A DNA stretch of 64,000 nucleotides from Bacteroidota bacterium (lineage in GTDB: Bacteria; Bacteroidota; Bacteroidia; B-17B0; Aurantibacillaceae): assembly GCA_947450025.1 (NCBI GenBank), contig CANFTW010000003.1, forward strand, positions 124,001-188,000, read 5' to 3'. Shown here in pieces: positions 16,810-25,693 of this stretch. Position numbers and translations under genes: made by a program. Each line of letters opens with the position of its first letter. Position 1 is the stretch's first letter. The notes under the pieces are model-generated. The model was not told the DNA's origin. It ran no database searches and saw only the letters and a program-made list of their open reading frames with translations.

Positions 16810-19800
16810 TTAAATTTTCAATCCTACTAAAAGGATATCATCCGTTTGTTCATAGGACCCCTGCCATTCGGCAATTTCAAGCCTTAACTTTTCCTTCAAC
16901 TGAGCCAGTGGTAAATGATTATTCATCAATAAAAATTGTCTTAGGCGTGCTGGATTATATTTTTTGTTTTTTGGGCCGCCAAATTGATCTGTTATGCCAT
17001 CTGTAAATAAAAATAATAAATCGTCACTTTTAATAGATATAGTCTTGGTAGGAATCACACTATTAAAATCGGCATAGCCTCCAATATTAACATTTTCAGA
17101 AGTTAATGTAATTAATTGATCATCAGAAATTATATACAATGGTCGATTTGCATTAACGTATTCAATGGTGCCTTTTGCTTTATCGTAACAAATTAAAGAA
17201 ATGTCTAACCCATCATTTATTTGATCTGATGAGTTTTGACTTAACCTACTATTTATTTCTCTTCGTAAAAAGTCTAGCATTTTTGTAGGACTCACATAGC
17301 TAGTAGTTTTATTAATAGATTCATTTAATATACTACTTGAGATAAGAGACATAAACGCGCCAGGAACACCATGTCCAGTACAATCTACAACTGCCACATA
17401 GATTAAATTATCGAGCTCTTTTACCCAATAATAATCGCCGCTTACAATGTTTCTTGGTTTATAAAAAACAAAATGGTCTTTGAAATACCTCGACATAACA
17501 CTTAAGTTAGGGAGAATGGTTTGTTGAATCCGTTGAGCGTATTTTATACTATCTGTTAAATCATTATTAATGCCTTGGATTAATACATTTTGAAGTTCAA
17601 TTTCTTTCTTTTTATTTTCTATCTCATACGTTCTATTTTTTACTTGCAATTCTAATTTATGCTTTTCTCTGATTAATCTTTTCTCTCGATTAATCACAAA
17701 AAAGTAAAACAACGCTAGAAAAACTATACCAGCAAATAAATAAAATGTTTTTGTTTTCCAAAATGGTGGGGTTACTGAAAAACGGTATGAGAATTCTTTA
17801 GAGTTTGAGAAATCATTACTTAAAGATGCTTTTATAACAAGGCTGTAATCTCCTGCAGGTAAATTACGGTAACTAATTTCATTAGTACTAAAAATTTGGG
17901 TCCAATCTTTATCATAACCAATTAATTTATAACTATAATTAATTTGTTTTTGTTCTGCTATATTATCTGTATTTAAAACAAACTGAATGCTATTGTGAGT
18001 ATAATCAAGTTTCAAATTATTCGGCATTTTATACCAATTAAAAAAGCCATCGAAGCTTAATGAAGAATAGTCTCCAGAAATAAATAGAGAGCTGTCTGTC
18101 CAATCTACCAATTTGTTCTCAATTAAAATGGTATTAATAAATACAGCTGGTTGCTTTTGACGACTGCTTTTTTCGTTATCTGTAATGTTCTTATATTGAG
18201 TTAAACCTTCAATAGAACCAATCCATATAAAATCATTCTCATCAAACACAGCCGTATTGGGCTTATTGTCATAAGAAGCAAAGCCTCGGCCTTTATTATA
18301 TGATTTTATTTCTTTGATCCTATTAACATACGTGTCAATAATTAATTCGTTAATTCCACTGTTGGAAATAAACCAAACCATATCTTTTTTAAATAAGATC
18401 GTATTAATACAATTACTGCTAATGCCGTCTTTAGTTGTGATTTTTTCAAAAATATTAGGCTGGCCAGTTTCGTTATATCGTGCTTGAAATTTATTCTTTA
18501 AAATAATAGCACCTACATCCGAAGTTCCTAACCACATATTTCCATTCCAATCTTTCGAAATAGTTTGCACATTTTTAAAAATTGCATACTCATTATCTAC
18601 GTACCCAGTTTTTGGATTTAATTTCCAAACACCATCATTTGAGGAAATCCAAATATTTTTATTATCATCTTCCTGTAAACACGTGATACTAAAAATTGAT
18701 AAATCAGTGATAGGGTATGTCGTGAGAGTAAAAGAAAAATCTTTATTTAAAACGATTTTATCAACTTTAGAGTTTGTTTGATAGCCAATCCAAATTGCTC
18801 CATCTGAAGCTTTATATAAATACGAAATAAAATTAGAGGATAAATTATTAGTTTCTGAAAACGTTTTACTAATCTGTAATTGTTTTTGTGTGTTTTCTTT
18901 TGAAATAATACTGATGCCTCCGCCAACAGTTCCTAACCAAATATTACCAAAATTATCTTCAACAATACTTTTTATTATGGATTCGCTAATGCCTTGTTCC
19001 CAAAAACAATGAGTGAACTTTTTATTTTTAAATTTAAATGCCCCTCCACCATATGTTCCTGTCCAAATAGCGCTATCAGAAGATTTATAAATACTAATAA
19101 CCTTCTCCTCTTCTAAACCAGACTGTTGATTGTAACTAAAGGAACTTTTATTGTTAATCACAACCAAGCCATCATTTAATGTTCCAACCCATAAATTTTT
19201 AAACTTATCTTGCTTAAAACATAATGGATTGTTTCCAAAAAAACCTTGTCCGTTGCTTAGCCATAATATGTTTTTATTATCATAATCATTTTCGTTTGTG
19301 TTTTCATCTATTGGTATTTTTAAAAGACCAAATCCATCGGTTGCTAAATAAATATTTCCGTCTTCATCTTTTTGAATCGTATTAAATCTTGAAATATCAG
19401 TTATACCAGTAACGACAGAGTCTAATTTTATGTAATTAGCATAAAATCCAGAACTATTTATAAAATCAAACTTTATTTCTGCAACACCATTATTCCAATC
19501 ACTTACTAATAAATTATTTTTCTTGTCAAATTCTATTGAAACAATGGTTTCACCTTTAAAAAGATTTGTCGAATTAAAATTTACAATACGGACAAGCTTT
19601 TTATTAATAGTCGATGAAGAAACTGAATTTTGAATTAAAACAAACTTTGGAATTTTAGTTGAAATATTTTTTTCAATAAAAAACAATCCTTTTTTAATGG
19701 TTGAAATCCAAAGATTACCGTCTTCGTCAAATTCTGCATCTGAAGGATTTTGTGAGATAATATTTGGAATGGCGATAGAGTCGAGTTGAAAATTAGGGCT

Positions 19801-20229
19801 TGAAATATCTAATAAATAATATCCTTTTGTAGTAATGATATGTAATATATTGTTGGTTTCAAGAATTTTTTTTACGTTTCCGTTAATCTTTTTGTAAAGA
19901 TTTCTGTTGTCTATTTTACTTCCAGTATAAGAACAAAATCCTTTTTTAGTTCCTATAAACAAAATATCATTAGAGAACAGTAAACTCGAAATTTCATTAG
20001 ATGGTAATCCGTTTGTCGTGGTAAAATTCTCAAATGTTTTTCCATTAAACTTTGATAGGCCGTAGTTTGTTCCTAGCCATAAATTGCCATAATCATCTTG
20101 TTCAATTTGTTTAACAGTAGATTGAATTAAGCCTTCTTTCACTGAAAATTTCTGAAGATTCATTTTTTGGGAAAACCCTAAAAATGAACTTAATAAAAGG
20201 ACGATTATGAAAAAGCGATTTGTTTTCAC
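16810..20229 (-). CDS. Propeller-sensor protein with C-terminal PP2C (SpoIIE/RsbU) phosphatase
   Basis: A 1139-residue transmembrane signalling protein. After a signal peptide (about 1-20) come many two-component-regulator propeller repeats with the EDDNGNIWLGT-type motif to about residue 720. A Y_Y_Y domain follows (about 755-830, with GYDKDWTQIF and LPAGDYSLVIKAS), then one membrane helix at about 837-857 and a coiled coil. The end is a PP2C-type serine phosphatase (about 905-1139) with VSGDYYWV, DCTGHGVPGAFMSL and TDGITDQFGG. This architecture resembles hybrid two-component systems of Bacteroidota, but a phosphatase replaces the histidine kinase. The likely substrate is an STAS-type anti-anti-sigma factor, inferred from RsbU; none is encoded nearby. 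Periplasmic ligands are unknown. Confidence 0.9.
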   Translation of the reverse strand: MKTNRFFIIVLLLSSFLGFSQKMNLQKFSVKEGLIQSTVKQIEQDDYGNLWLGTNYGLSKFNGKTFENFTTTNGLPSNEISSLLFSNDILFIGTKKGFCSYTGSKIDNRNLYKKINGNVKKILETNNILHIITTKGYYLLDISSPNFQLDSIAIPNIISQNPSDAEFDEDGNLWISTIKKGLFFIEKNISTKIPKFVLIQNSVSSSTINKKLVRIVNFNSTNLFKGETIVSIEFDKKNNLLVSDWNNGVAEIKFDFINSSGFYANYIKLDSVVTGITDISRFNTIQKDEDGNIYLATDGFGLLKIPIDENTNENDYDNKNILWLSNGQGFFGNNPLCFKQDKFKNLWVGTLNDGLVVINNKSSFSYNQQSGLEEEKVISIYKSSDSAIWTGTYGGGAFKFKNKKFTHCFWEQGISESIIKSIVEDNFGNIWLGTVGGGISIISKENTQKQLQISKTFSETNNLSSNFISYLYKASDGAIWIGYQTNSKVDKIVLNKDFSFTLTTYPITDLSIFSITCLQEDDNKNIWISSNDGVWKLNPKTGYVDNEYAIFKNVQTISKDWNGNMWLGTSDVGAIILKNKFQARYNETGQPNIFEKITTKDGISSNCINTILFKKDMVWFISNSGINELIIDTYVNRIKEIKSYNKGRGFASYDNKPNTAVFDENDFIWIGSIEGLTQYKNITDNEKSSRQKQPAVFINTILIENKLVDWTDSSLFISGDYSSLSFDGFFNWYKMPNNLKLDYTHNSIQFVLNTDNIAEQKQINYSYKLIGYDKDWTQIFSTNEISYRNLPAGDYSLVIKASLSNDFSNSKEFSYRFSVTPPFWKTKTFYLFAGIVFLALFYFFVINREKRLIREKHKLELQVKNRTYEIENKKKEIELQNVLIQGINNDLTDSIKYAQRIQQTILPNLSVMSRYFKDHFVFYKPRNIVSGDYYWVKELDNLIYVAVVDCTGHGVPGAFMSLISSSILNESINKTTSYVSPTKMLDFLRREINSRLSQNSSDQINDGLDISLICYDKAKGTIEYVNANRPLYIISDDQLITLTSENVNIGGYADFNSVIPTKTISIKSDDLLFLFTDGITDQFGGPKNKKYNPARLRQFLLMNNHLPLAQLKEKLRLEIAEWQGSYEQTDDILLVGLKI

Positions 20230-20282
20230 TCAATATTGTTATACACAAGTTTAATGAAAATTAATCAAAAACCACCGTTTTT

Positions 20283-22019
20283 TTAAAACAAAGCCGTTAA
20301 ACCAGCATGAATTTTTCCAATTCTAAAATCAAAGCCATTGCCATATTGTTTTCCAAGAGCATAGCTTAGATTAAAAATGCCTGCCTTCGTTTCAAAATTT
20401 ATTCCGGCGCCTATACTGACAGGAGTGTCATTATGATAACCCGAGACATTGTTGTTTTCGTAACAAGCGCCTTCTGCAAACAAAAACAGATTAGAGTTTT
20501 TTTCAAACAAAAATCGGTACTCTATCGTGGGAATAACAAATGTAGACGCATATATACTTTCCTCATCAAAGCCTCTTAAGGTCCTTAAGCCACCAATTCT
20601 AAATAATTCGTTTTTATAAATAGTATTTCCAAAAACACTACCAAACTGCGCTGACAACTTAATAACATGGTTTTTTACTACGTTAATATAACCTACTGCA
20701 CTTCCTTCCAACTGATATTGTGAGGATTTTAAGGAAATGGAAGAATAAGCCATATCATTAATTTTAGGATTTTTTCGGATTTGTCTTGTGCCTACAGATC
20801 CTTGAACAGCAAAGGCGATTCCTTTTTTAGGATTAAATCGATAATCTAACTTTTCAATAAAACAACCAACGCCATAGGCTTGTGTTTTAACGTCAGCATA
20901 TTCAGGCAAAACAGTGATGTTTTCAAGTCCTTTTGTGGATATTAAATTGGCATTTCTTTGTTTATAAAACACCTTCATAAAATTCAATCCACTGAAATAA
21001 TAATTCAATCCAAGTCCATTATTAACATCTAAAAACGTTGTGTCTTTTTTATAAATTTTAATGTTATAATCAACCCCAACTGGTAATCCAGCAATATATG
21101 GGTAAATAATTGAAGCTTTTAAATCTTGGGTTTGAGTTTGTAGTCTTCGCCAATTAATATCAAAGGTTTCGCCACTTTTTAATATTGAATTAACCAACTT
21201 TATTTTTAAATCTCCTGTAAATATTGTTTTACCATTTTCGTTGGGCAAAATCCCCACAATTCCATCAAATTGCGAAGCGTTTTTTTTATCCAAAAACATG
21301 TACATTTTATTTTGTTTATCTGTTAATTGAATAATTGGAGGCTTTTTTTCTGATATAAAAGGTAGCTGCTTGATTTTTTTTGAAACATTCCCAAACACCT
21401 CAGCATTATACGGCATGCCGTTTTTTATTCCCAGATAGCGTAATAAAAATTTTTGGCTCACAGTAGCTGCACCTTCTGTGACTAAACTATCTAACTTAAT
21501 AAACACATTTTTCTCAATCTTTAAAGATGCGCTCACTAAAGCATCATCAAACGTTAAACTGTCTAATTTAGCCAATACAAAAGGGTAGCCATTGTTTTCG
21601 TGGTACACAATTAATTTTTCCATAAACCGAGACAATTCCGAAAATTTAAATGGTTTATTCACAAAAAACCGCTCATTGTAGCCTAATTTGCTAATCACCG
21701 CTTGATCCTTTTTAGCGTAACGTAATTTAATCCATTTATATGGTTGTCCTATTGAAATGTAAGCTTTATAGATTGTTGAATCTTGCATTACACTATCAAT
21801 ACTGGCGGCAATATATCCTTCATTAATAAGGGTTACATAAATTTTATTAATCTCTTTAGTAATAAACTCTTTATTAACGAATTGTTTCTTGTAACTCACC
21901 TTTTTAAAAACCGGTTGATAATCGGTATTAATTACCTCTAATTTATACGAATTTTGCGCTGACATTGGCAGTTTGACCAATACAATCAAAAAAAGGAAAT
22001 ATGTGAATTTATATATCAA
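20283..22019 (-). CDS. Omp85/BamA-TamA family outer-membrane protein
   Basis: A 578-residue predicted outer-membrane beta-barrel. It has a signal peptide (about 1-21, ending SAQ). A periplasmic region at about 25-245 contains POTRA-like units such as YVTLINEGYIAASIDSV and FMEKLIVYHENNGYPFVLAKLDS, and the C-terminal barrel is 16-stranded in style, with LFRIGGLRTLRGFDEESIYAS near the Omp85 RGF motif. It ends in a short strand closing with Leu-Phe. Length is less than BamA (about 800), so it is more like the TamA or FplA type. It could insert proteins or transport polypeptides; the cargo is unknown. It is upstream of the propeller gene on the same strand with a 53-base gap. Confidence 0.82.
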   Translation of the reverse strand: MIYKFTYFLFLIVLVKLPMSAQNSYKLEVINTDYQPVFKKVSYKKQFVNKEFITKEINKIYVTLINEGYIAASIDSVMQDSTIYKAYISIGQPYKWIKLRYAKKDQAVISKLGYNERFFVNKPFKFSELSRFMEKLIVYHENNGYPFVLAKLDSLTFDDALVSASLKIEKNVFIKLDSLVTEGAATVSQKFLLRYLGIKNGMPYNAEVFGNVSKKIKQLPFISEKKPPIIQLTDKQNKMYMFLDKKNASQFDGIVGILPNENGKTIFTGDLKIKLVNSILKSGETFDINWRRLQTQTQDLKASIIYPYIAGLPVGVDYNIKIYKKDTTFLDVNNGLGLNYYFSGLNFMKVFYKQRNANLISTKGLENITVLPEYADVKTQAYGVGCFIEKLDYRFNPKKGIAFAVQGSVGTRQIRKNPKINDMAYSSISLKSSQYQLEGSAVGYINVVKNHVIKLSAQFGSVFGNTIYKNELFRIGGLRTLRGFDEESIYASTFVIPTIEYRFLFEKNSNLFLFAEGACYENNNVSGYHNDTPVSIGAGINFETKAGIFNLSYALGKQYGNGFDFRIGKIHAGLTALF

Positions 22020-22169
22020 CGGTAATAGCTTCTAAGATAATTATTTTTAACTTCACATTAAATTAAAACGCAGATTTATCATGAAAGTTGTGTGGTTTTA
22101 ATTTTAAGCAAATTATTAATTTTTATGAGTTTTTAACCATATTGTTTTTAATTACGCTTTTATTAACTG

Positions 22170-22177
22170 TAATTTTG
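22170..22177 (+). promoter_or_regulatory. -7 promoter box upstream of LemA
   Basis: TAATTTTG, an exact TAnnTTTG match, 22 bases before the LemA ATG. It would drive the LemA-TPM-TPM operon. A TTG at 22142-22144 lies somewhat too far upstream to be a textbook -33 box. Confidence 0.5.
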
Positions 22178-22198
22178 TTGCATAAAAATTAACTAAAA

Positions 22199-22762
22199 AT
22201 GAAAAAAGGATTAATTGTTTTAGGAGCAGTCGTTGGCTTAGCTCTTATTGTATTTATGATGTACAGAGGTTCTTATAACACCGCTGTTAATTTACAAGAA
22301 AATGTAGATGAGAAATGGGGCGATGTAGGAGCTACATACCAAAGAAGAGCAGATTTAATTCCTCAATTAGTGGCAACTGTAAAAGGTGCTGCCGCTAACG
22401 AAAAAGGAATTTTAACTCAAGTTACTGAAGCTCGTGCTGGGATTGTGAATGCAAAAACTCCAGAAGATATGGACTTGATGGGCAAAAAAATTAATACGGC
22501 AATTAACTTAGCGTTTGAAGCTTATCCTCAAATACGCTCAACCCAAAACTTTAGTGACCTTCAAACTCAATTAGAAGGAACTGAAAATCGAATTGCAGTT
22601 GCTCGTCAAAATTACAATGGTGCTGTAAAAGAGTACAATTCTCATATCAGAGGATTTTTTAATAGCATGTTTTTAAATAAAGAAACCTTTCCTAAAAAAG
22701 ATGCCTTTAAAGAATCTGCTGGTTCTGAAAATGCTCCTAAGGTAGATTTTGAAACGAAATAA
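22199..22762 (+). CDS. LemA family protein
   Basis: A 187-residue LemA-family membrane protein. One N-terminal membrane helix (about 4-22) is followed by the conserved NTAVNLQENVDEKWGDVG and YQRRADLIPQLVATVKG, and then a helical bundle ending in the NSHIRGFFNSMFLNKETFP motif. The function of LemA proteins is poorly defined; they are regularly encoded with TPM-domain proteins, as here, and may assist an envelope process. It has a -7 box at 22170 and is separated by three bases from the first TPM gene, so all three genes form one operon. Confidence 0.93.
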   Translation: MKKGLIVLGAVVGLALIVFMMYRGSYNTAVNLQENVDEKWGDVGATYQRRADLIPQLVATVKGAAANEKGILTQVTEARAGIVNAKTPEDMDLMGKKINTAINLAFEAYPQIRSTQNFSDLQTQLEGTENRIAVARQNYNGAVKEYNSHIRGFFNSMFLNKETFPKKDAFKESAGSENAPKVDFETK

Positions 22763-22765
22763 CCT

Positions 22766-23200
22766 ATGTTTTTTAGAAAAAAACTAATTTCATCTTCAGA
22801 AGAAGCTCGTTTGATTTCTGCTATTAAAATGGCAGAATCAAAAACTTCTGGCGAAATCCGTATTCATATCGAAAAGATTTGCAAAGGTGACCCACTAGAA
22901 GAATGTAAAAAAAGATTTTCTAAATTAAACATGCAACAAACCAAAGACCGTAATGGAATTTTGTTTTTTCTAGCCATCAACTCCAAATCCTTTGCGGTTT
23001 GGGGAGATGAAGGTATTCATCAAAAAGTATCTGATGAATTTTGGAAAACGATCACCGATTGTGCTATTGGATATTTTAAACAAAATGATTTAATTTCTGG
23101 GATTGAAAAATCCGTTGAATTATGTGGCGAAAAATTAAAGCTTCATTTTCCTATTAAGGTTGATGATAAAAATGAACTTTCTAACGAAATATCTTATTAA
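22766..23200 (+). CDS. TPM-domain protein, cytosolic-type
   Basis: A 144-residue TPM-domain protein with no signal peptide. The TPM core includes the conserved segment ESKTSGEIRIHIEKICKGDP and NGILFFLAINSKSFAVWGDEGIHQKV, ending in a helix with YFKQNDLISGIEKSVELCGE. TPM proteins in plants and bacteria have been reported as acid phosphatases or photosystem-repair factors, but no activity is certain for this short form. It starts three bases after LemA and its stop abuts the TTG start of the next TPM gene, so translation is coupled. Confidence 0.85.
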   Translation: MFFRKKLISSSEEARLISAIKMAESKTSGEIRIHIEKICKGDPLEECKKRFSKLNMQQTKDRNGILFFLAINSKSFAVWGDEGIHQKVSDEFWKTITDCAIGYFKQNDLISGIEKSVELCGEKLKLHFPIKVDDKNELSNEISY

Positions 23201-23968
23201 TTGAAATCAATCTTTTGGATACTTACTTGTTTTACGTTACTTGTTTCAGGTAATGGATTTGCTCAAGTTCCCGAAAGACCTAGCCCACAAAAATTAGTCA
23301 ATAATTTATCGAAAGAGTTTCCCGACTTTTTATCCGCTCAACAAGAACAGCAGCTTGAACAAGAATTACAAAACTTTAGTTTAGAAACATCTAATCAAAT
23401 TTGTATTGTCATTGTTGATGATTTGAATGGATTAGATGATGCCTCTTTTGCAGTAGAGATATTAAATAAATGGGGAGTTGGGCAAAAAGATAAAAATAAT
23501 GGTATTGTTGTTTTAGTAAAACCCACTGGTAACTCAGGAGAAAGACGATTGTTTATTTCTGTTGGGTATGGATTAGAAGGGGCTATTACAGATTTGCAAA
23601 CGAAACGTATTAGAGAAAATGAAATCGTTCCTTATTTTAAACAACAACAGTATTTTGAAGGTTTAGAGGCAGGGTGCCAAGCATTGATGCTTGCGGCAAA
23701 AGGAGAGTACAACAAACGAACCAATCCCAAAGCTAATGGCTTGCAGGATTTTATAAAAAATCATCCGATTTTATTTTTAATTTTTGTCATCATTGCGGTA
23801 TTTATCTTATTTAAAGGTAGCTCAGGCGGAAGAGGTGGAAGAGGTGGAATTACTTATTTTGGCGGAGGCTCATCCTTTGGTGGATTTGGCGGAGGCGGAG
23901 GCGGTTCATCCTTTGGGGGCTTCGGAGGCGGCTCTGGTGGTGGTGGTGGATCAGGTGGTAGTTGGTAA
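23201..23968 (+). CDS. TPM-domain protein, exported and membrane anchored, with Gly-rich tail
   Basis: A 255-residue second TPM protein. The first 20 residues form a signal peptide (ILTCFTLLVSGNGFAQV). The TPM domain follows at about 28-165, with LNKWGVGQKDKNNGIVVLVKP and SVGYGLEGAITDLQTKRI, then a membrane helix at about 187-204, and a tail of about 45 residues that is almost all Gly, Ser and Phe (FGGGSSFGGFGGGGGG). This matches the YgcG-type layout, with the tail on the cytoplasmic side. It starts with TTG immediately after the previous gene's stop. The pair of one soluble and one exported TPM protein behind LemA is a recurring Bacteroidota arrangement. Confidence 0.88.
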   Translation: MKSIFWILTCFTLLVSGNGFAQVPERPSPQKLVNNLSKEFPDFLSAQQEQQLEQELQNFSLETSNQICIVIVDDLNGLDDASFAVEILNKWGVGQKDKNNGIVVLVKPTGNSGERRLFISVGYGLEGAITDLQTKRIRENEIVPYFKQQQYFEGLEAGCQALMLAAKGEYNKRTNPKANGLQDFIKNHPILFLIFVIIAVFILFKGSSGGRGGRGGITYFGGGSSFGGFGGGGGGSSFGGFGGGSGGGGGSGGSW

Positions 23969-23986
23969 AAATATTTTTGTATATTT

Positions 23987-25129
23987 ATGATTCAAAAAAT
24001 GATTCTTATGCAAAAAACTTTACTATTACTTTTTATTTCTTGCTTTTTAAATGTAAAAAGTCAAATTAGCATTACTGCTTCAAGCATGCCATCAAGCGGA
24101 GATACCATCCGATATAGCAATGCTCGACTGAGTTCAGTTGGAGATTATACCACTACTGGAACCAATTACAACTGGCATTTTGATACGCTTCGCCCAACTT
24201 CTCAAGGCCTTCGTGAATTTAAAAATGGATTAAATACTCCCTATTACATTTTATTTGGCTTAACGGCATACGGAGAAAAAACATTAGATACGGTACCTAT
24301 TCCTAATATTCCTGTCCCCGGAATTCCTGCTATTAGCATTACCGATGTGTATAGTTTTTATAGTAAAACCCCTGTGTTTTCGCCAACAAAGTTTATTGCA
24401 GAAGGATTAGGCTTAAAAATTAGTGGTATTCCTGTTCCTAATACATTTAGCGATGAAGATGAGCTTTATTTTTTTCCACTAAATTATTCTGACAGAGACT
24501 CGAGTACCTTCCGATTTTCAACAATTACTAATACCTTAATTCCTTTTCAATATGTTAAACAAGGTTACCGTATTACGGAAGCTGATGGCTGGGGCACTGT
24601 TACAACGCCATTTGGCACATCCAATTGTTTAAGAGTCGTTACTACTCAATATTCTATTGATACGATTAAAGGAACTGTGACGCTTCCTATAATTGGAACT
24701 CAACCTTTTTCTTTTGGATTTAATAATTATCAAAGAAGCTACCAATGGTTAACTACCAATGAAAAAATACCTTATTTGGAAGTGTCTGGAGCTTATACTA
24801 ATGGATCTTTTAATCCTAATCAAGTCAAATATAGAGATGGTATTCAAACTTTTGTAGGAACCAAGAACGACCAAGCTCTCTTGGACTTTGCGGTTTTTCC
24901 AAATCCGGCTTCTCATCAATTAAATATTACAACCACAAACAATAATGCTCCATTAAAATTAGAATTAGTAGATTTACAAGGTAAAACAGTTCTTACAAAA
25001 GACTTTTCAAGCGCCTCTCTTATCAATAATCATTTTGTATTAGATATTGCAAATATTGCAAAAGGCTTATATATTTTAAACGTATCGAATTTATCAGGAA
25101 CACAAACCTCAAAAATTTCGATACAATAG
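23987..25129 (+). CDS. Secreted protein with type A T9SS sorting domain, unknown function
   Basis: A 380-residue exported protein whose body (about 30-290) I do not recognise. It is beta-rich with many Thr and Ser, consistent with a surface or extracellular protein. The N-terminus is a signal peptide; ATG at 24008 (MQKTLLLLFISCFLNVKSQ) is a good alternative start. The last 80 residues are a type A T9SS C-terminal domain: FAVFPNPASHQLNITT, then LVDLQGKTVL, then KGLYILNVSNLSGTQTSKIS. It would therefore be exported by Sec, then carried through the outer membrane by the T9SS whose parts (PorW, PorP) lie in this window. It follows the TPM genes by 18 bases. Confidence 0.85.
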   Translation: MIQKMILMQKTLLLLFISCFLNVKSQISITASSMPSSGDTIRYSNARLSSVGDYTTTGTNYNWHFDTLRPTSQGLREFKNGLNTPYYILFGLTAYGEKTLDTVPIPNIPVPGIPAISITDVYSFYSKTPVFSPTKFIAEGLGLKISGIPVPNTFSDEDELYFFPLNYSDRDSSTFRFSTITNTLIPFQYVKQGYRITEADGWGTVTTPFGTSNCLRVVTTQYSIDTIKGTVTLPIIGTQPFSFGFNNYQRSYQWLTTNEKIPYLEVSGAYTNGSFNPNQVKYRDGIQTFVGTKNDQALLDFAVFPNPASHQLNITTTNNNAPLKLELVDLQGKTVLTKDFSSASLINNHFVLDIANIAKGLYILNVSNLSGTQTSKISIQ

Positions 25130-25187
25130 TTTTGAATACTAAATAAATAAATTATTTTTACCACAAAAATTAACCAACATTATTATT

Positions 25188-25553
25188 ATGAGTTCTCATC
25201 ACGATCACCACAATCATTCTAACGAAGCAAAACCAGTTGCATTTCGTACACCACTAATTTTAGCTTTAGTAACGGTTTTAGTTATTTTACTAGCAGTTAG
25301 CACATGTGACAACAAACATCACGGTTCTTGCGAATGCAAAGAAGATTGTTCAGAAGAGTGCATGAAAAAATGTGAATCTGGAGATCATTCTGATCACAAA
25401 ACAGAAGGACATGAAGACGCTGCAACCACTGCTCCATTGGAGGCTGTTGAAACTGACGAACACACAGCAGTTTCTGATACAACGGTTAAAGCAGACACTA
25501 CTCATGTTGTTGCTCCTGCTAAAACTGAAGATCATGCCCCTGCTCATCACTAA
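25188..25553 (+). CDS. Small His/Cys-rich single-pass membrane protein, unknown function
   Basis: A 121-residue protein I do not recognise. It starts with a His-rich segment (MSSHHDHHNHSN), has one membrane helix at about 22-41, and continues with a short Cys cluster, roughly CDNKHHGSCECKEDCSEEC then CMKKC-type spacing, at about 43-67. The end is a low-complexity Thr/Val/Glu/Ala tail rich in His and Asp. Clusters of Cys and His on both sides of the membrane suggest metal handling (copper, zinc or nickel), but no known motif is complete and no metal transporter is adjacent. It is followed by a strong hairpin terminator at 25574. Confidence 0.6.
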   Translation: MSSHHDHHNHSNEAKPVAFRTPLILALVTVLVILLAVSTCDNKHHGSCECKEDCSEECMKKCESGDHSDHKTEGHEDAATTAPLEAVETDEHTAVSDTTVKADTTHVVAPAKTEDHAPAHH

Positions 25554-25573
25554 ATAAATTATTTAAATCATAT

Positions 25574-25605
25574 CAAAAGCTCTACAACAATTGTGGAGCT
25601 TTTGT
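25574..25605 (+). terminator. Rho-independent terminator after the His/Cys-rich gene
   Basis: Stem CAAAAGCTC/GAGCTTTTG, with inner ACAA/TTGT pairing, followed by a TTTT stretch. A second hairpin with arms ACCCAA and TTGGGT lies just downstream at 25618-25648. The longest frame of the dehydrogenase would start inside the first hairpin, which argues for its later ATG. Confidence 0.75.
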
Positions 25606-25693
25606 GTTTTATACAAAACCCAAGAAAGCATGGCTTTTCTTTTGGGTGTTCCACAGGATTTTTGTAATATTACACACCCTAAAAAATTTAAAA

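Noticed and set aside
23784-23990. Alternative-frame reading of the Gly-rich tail region
   Set aside because: It is an Ala/Glu/Val-rich shadow created by GGN codons of the TPM gene.
25604-25693. N-terminal extension of the acyl-CoA dehydrogenase
   Set aside because: It begins inside a terminator hairpin and crosses a second one; the family starts near the ATG at 25694.
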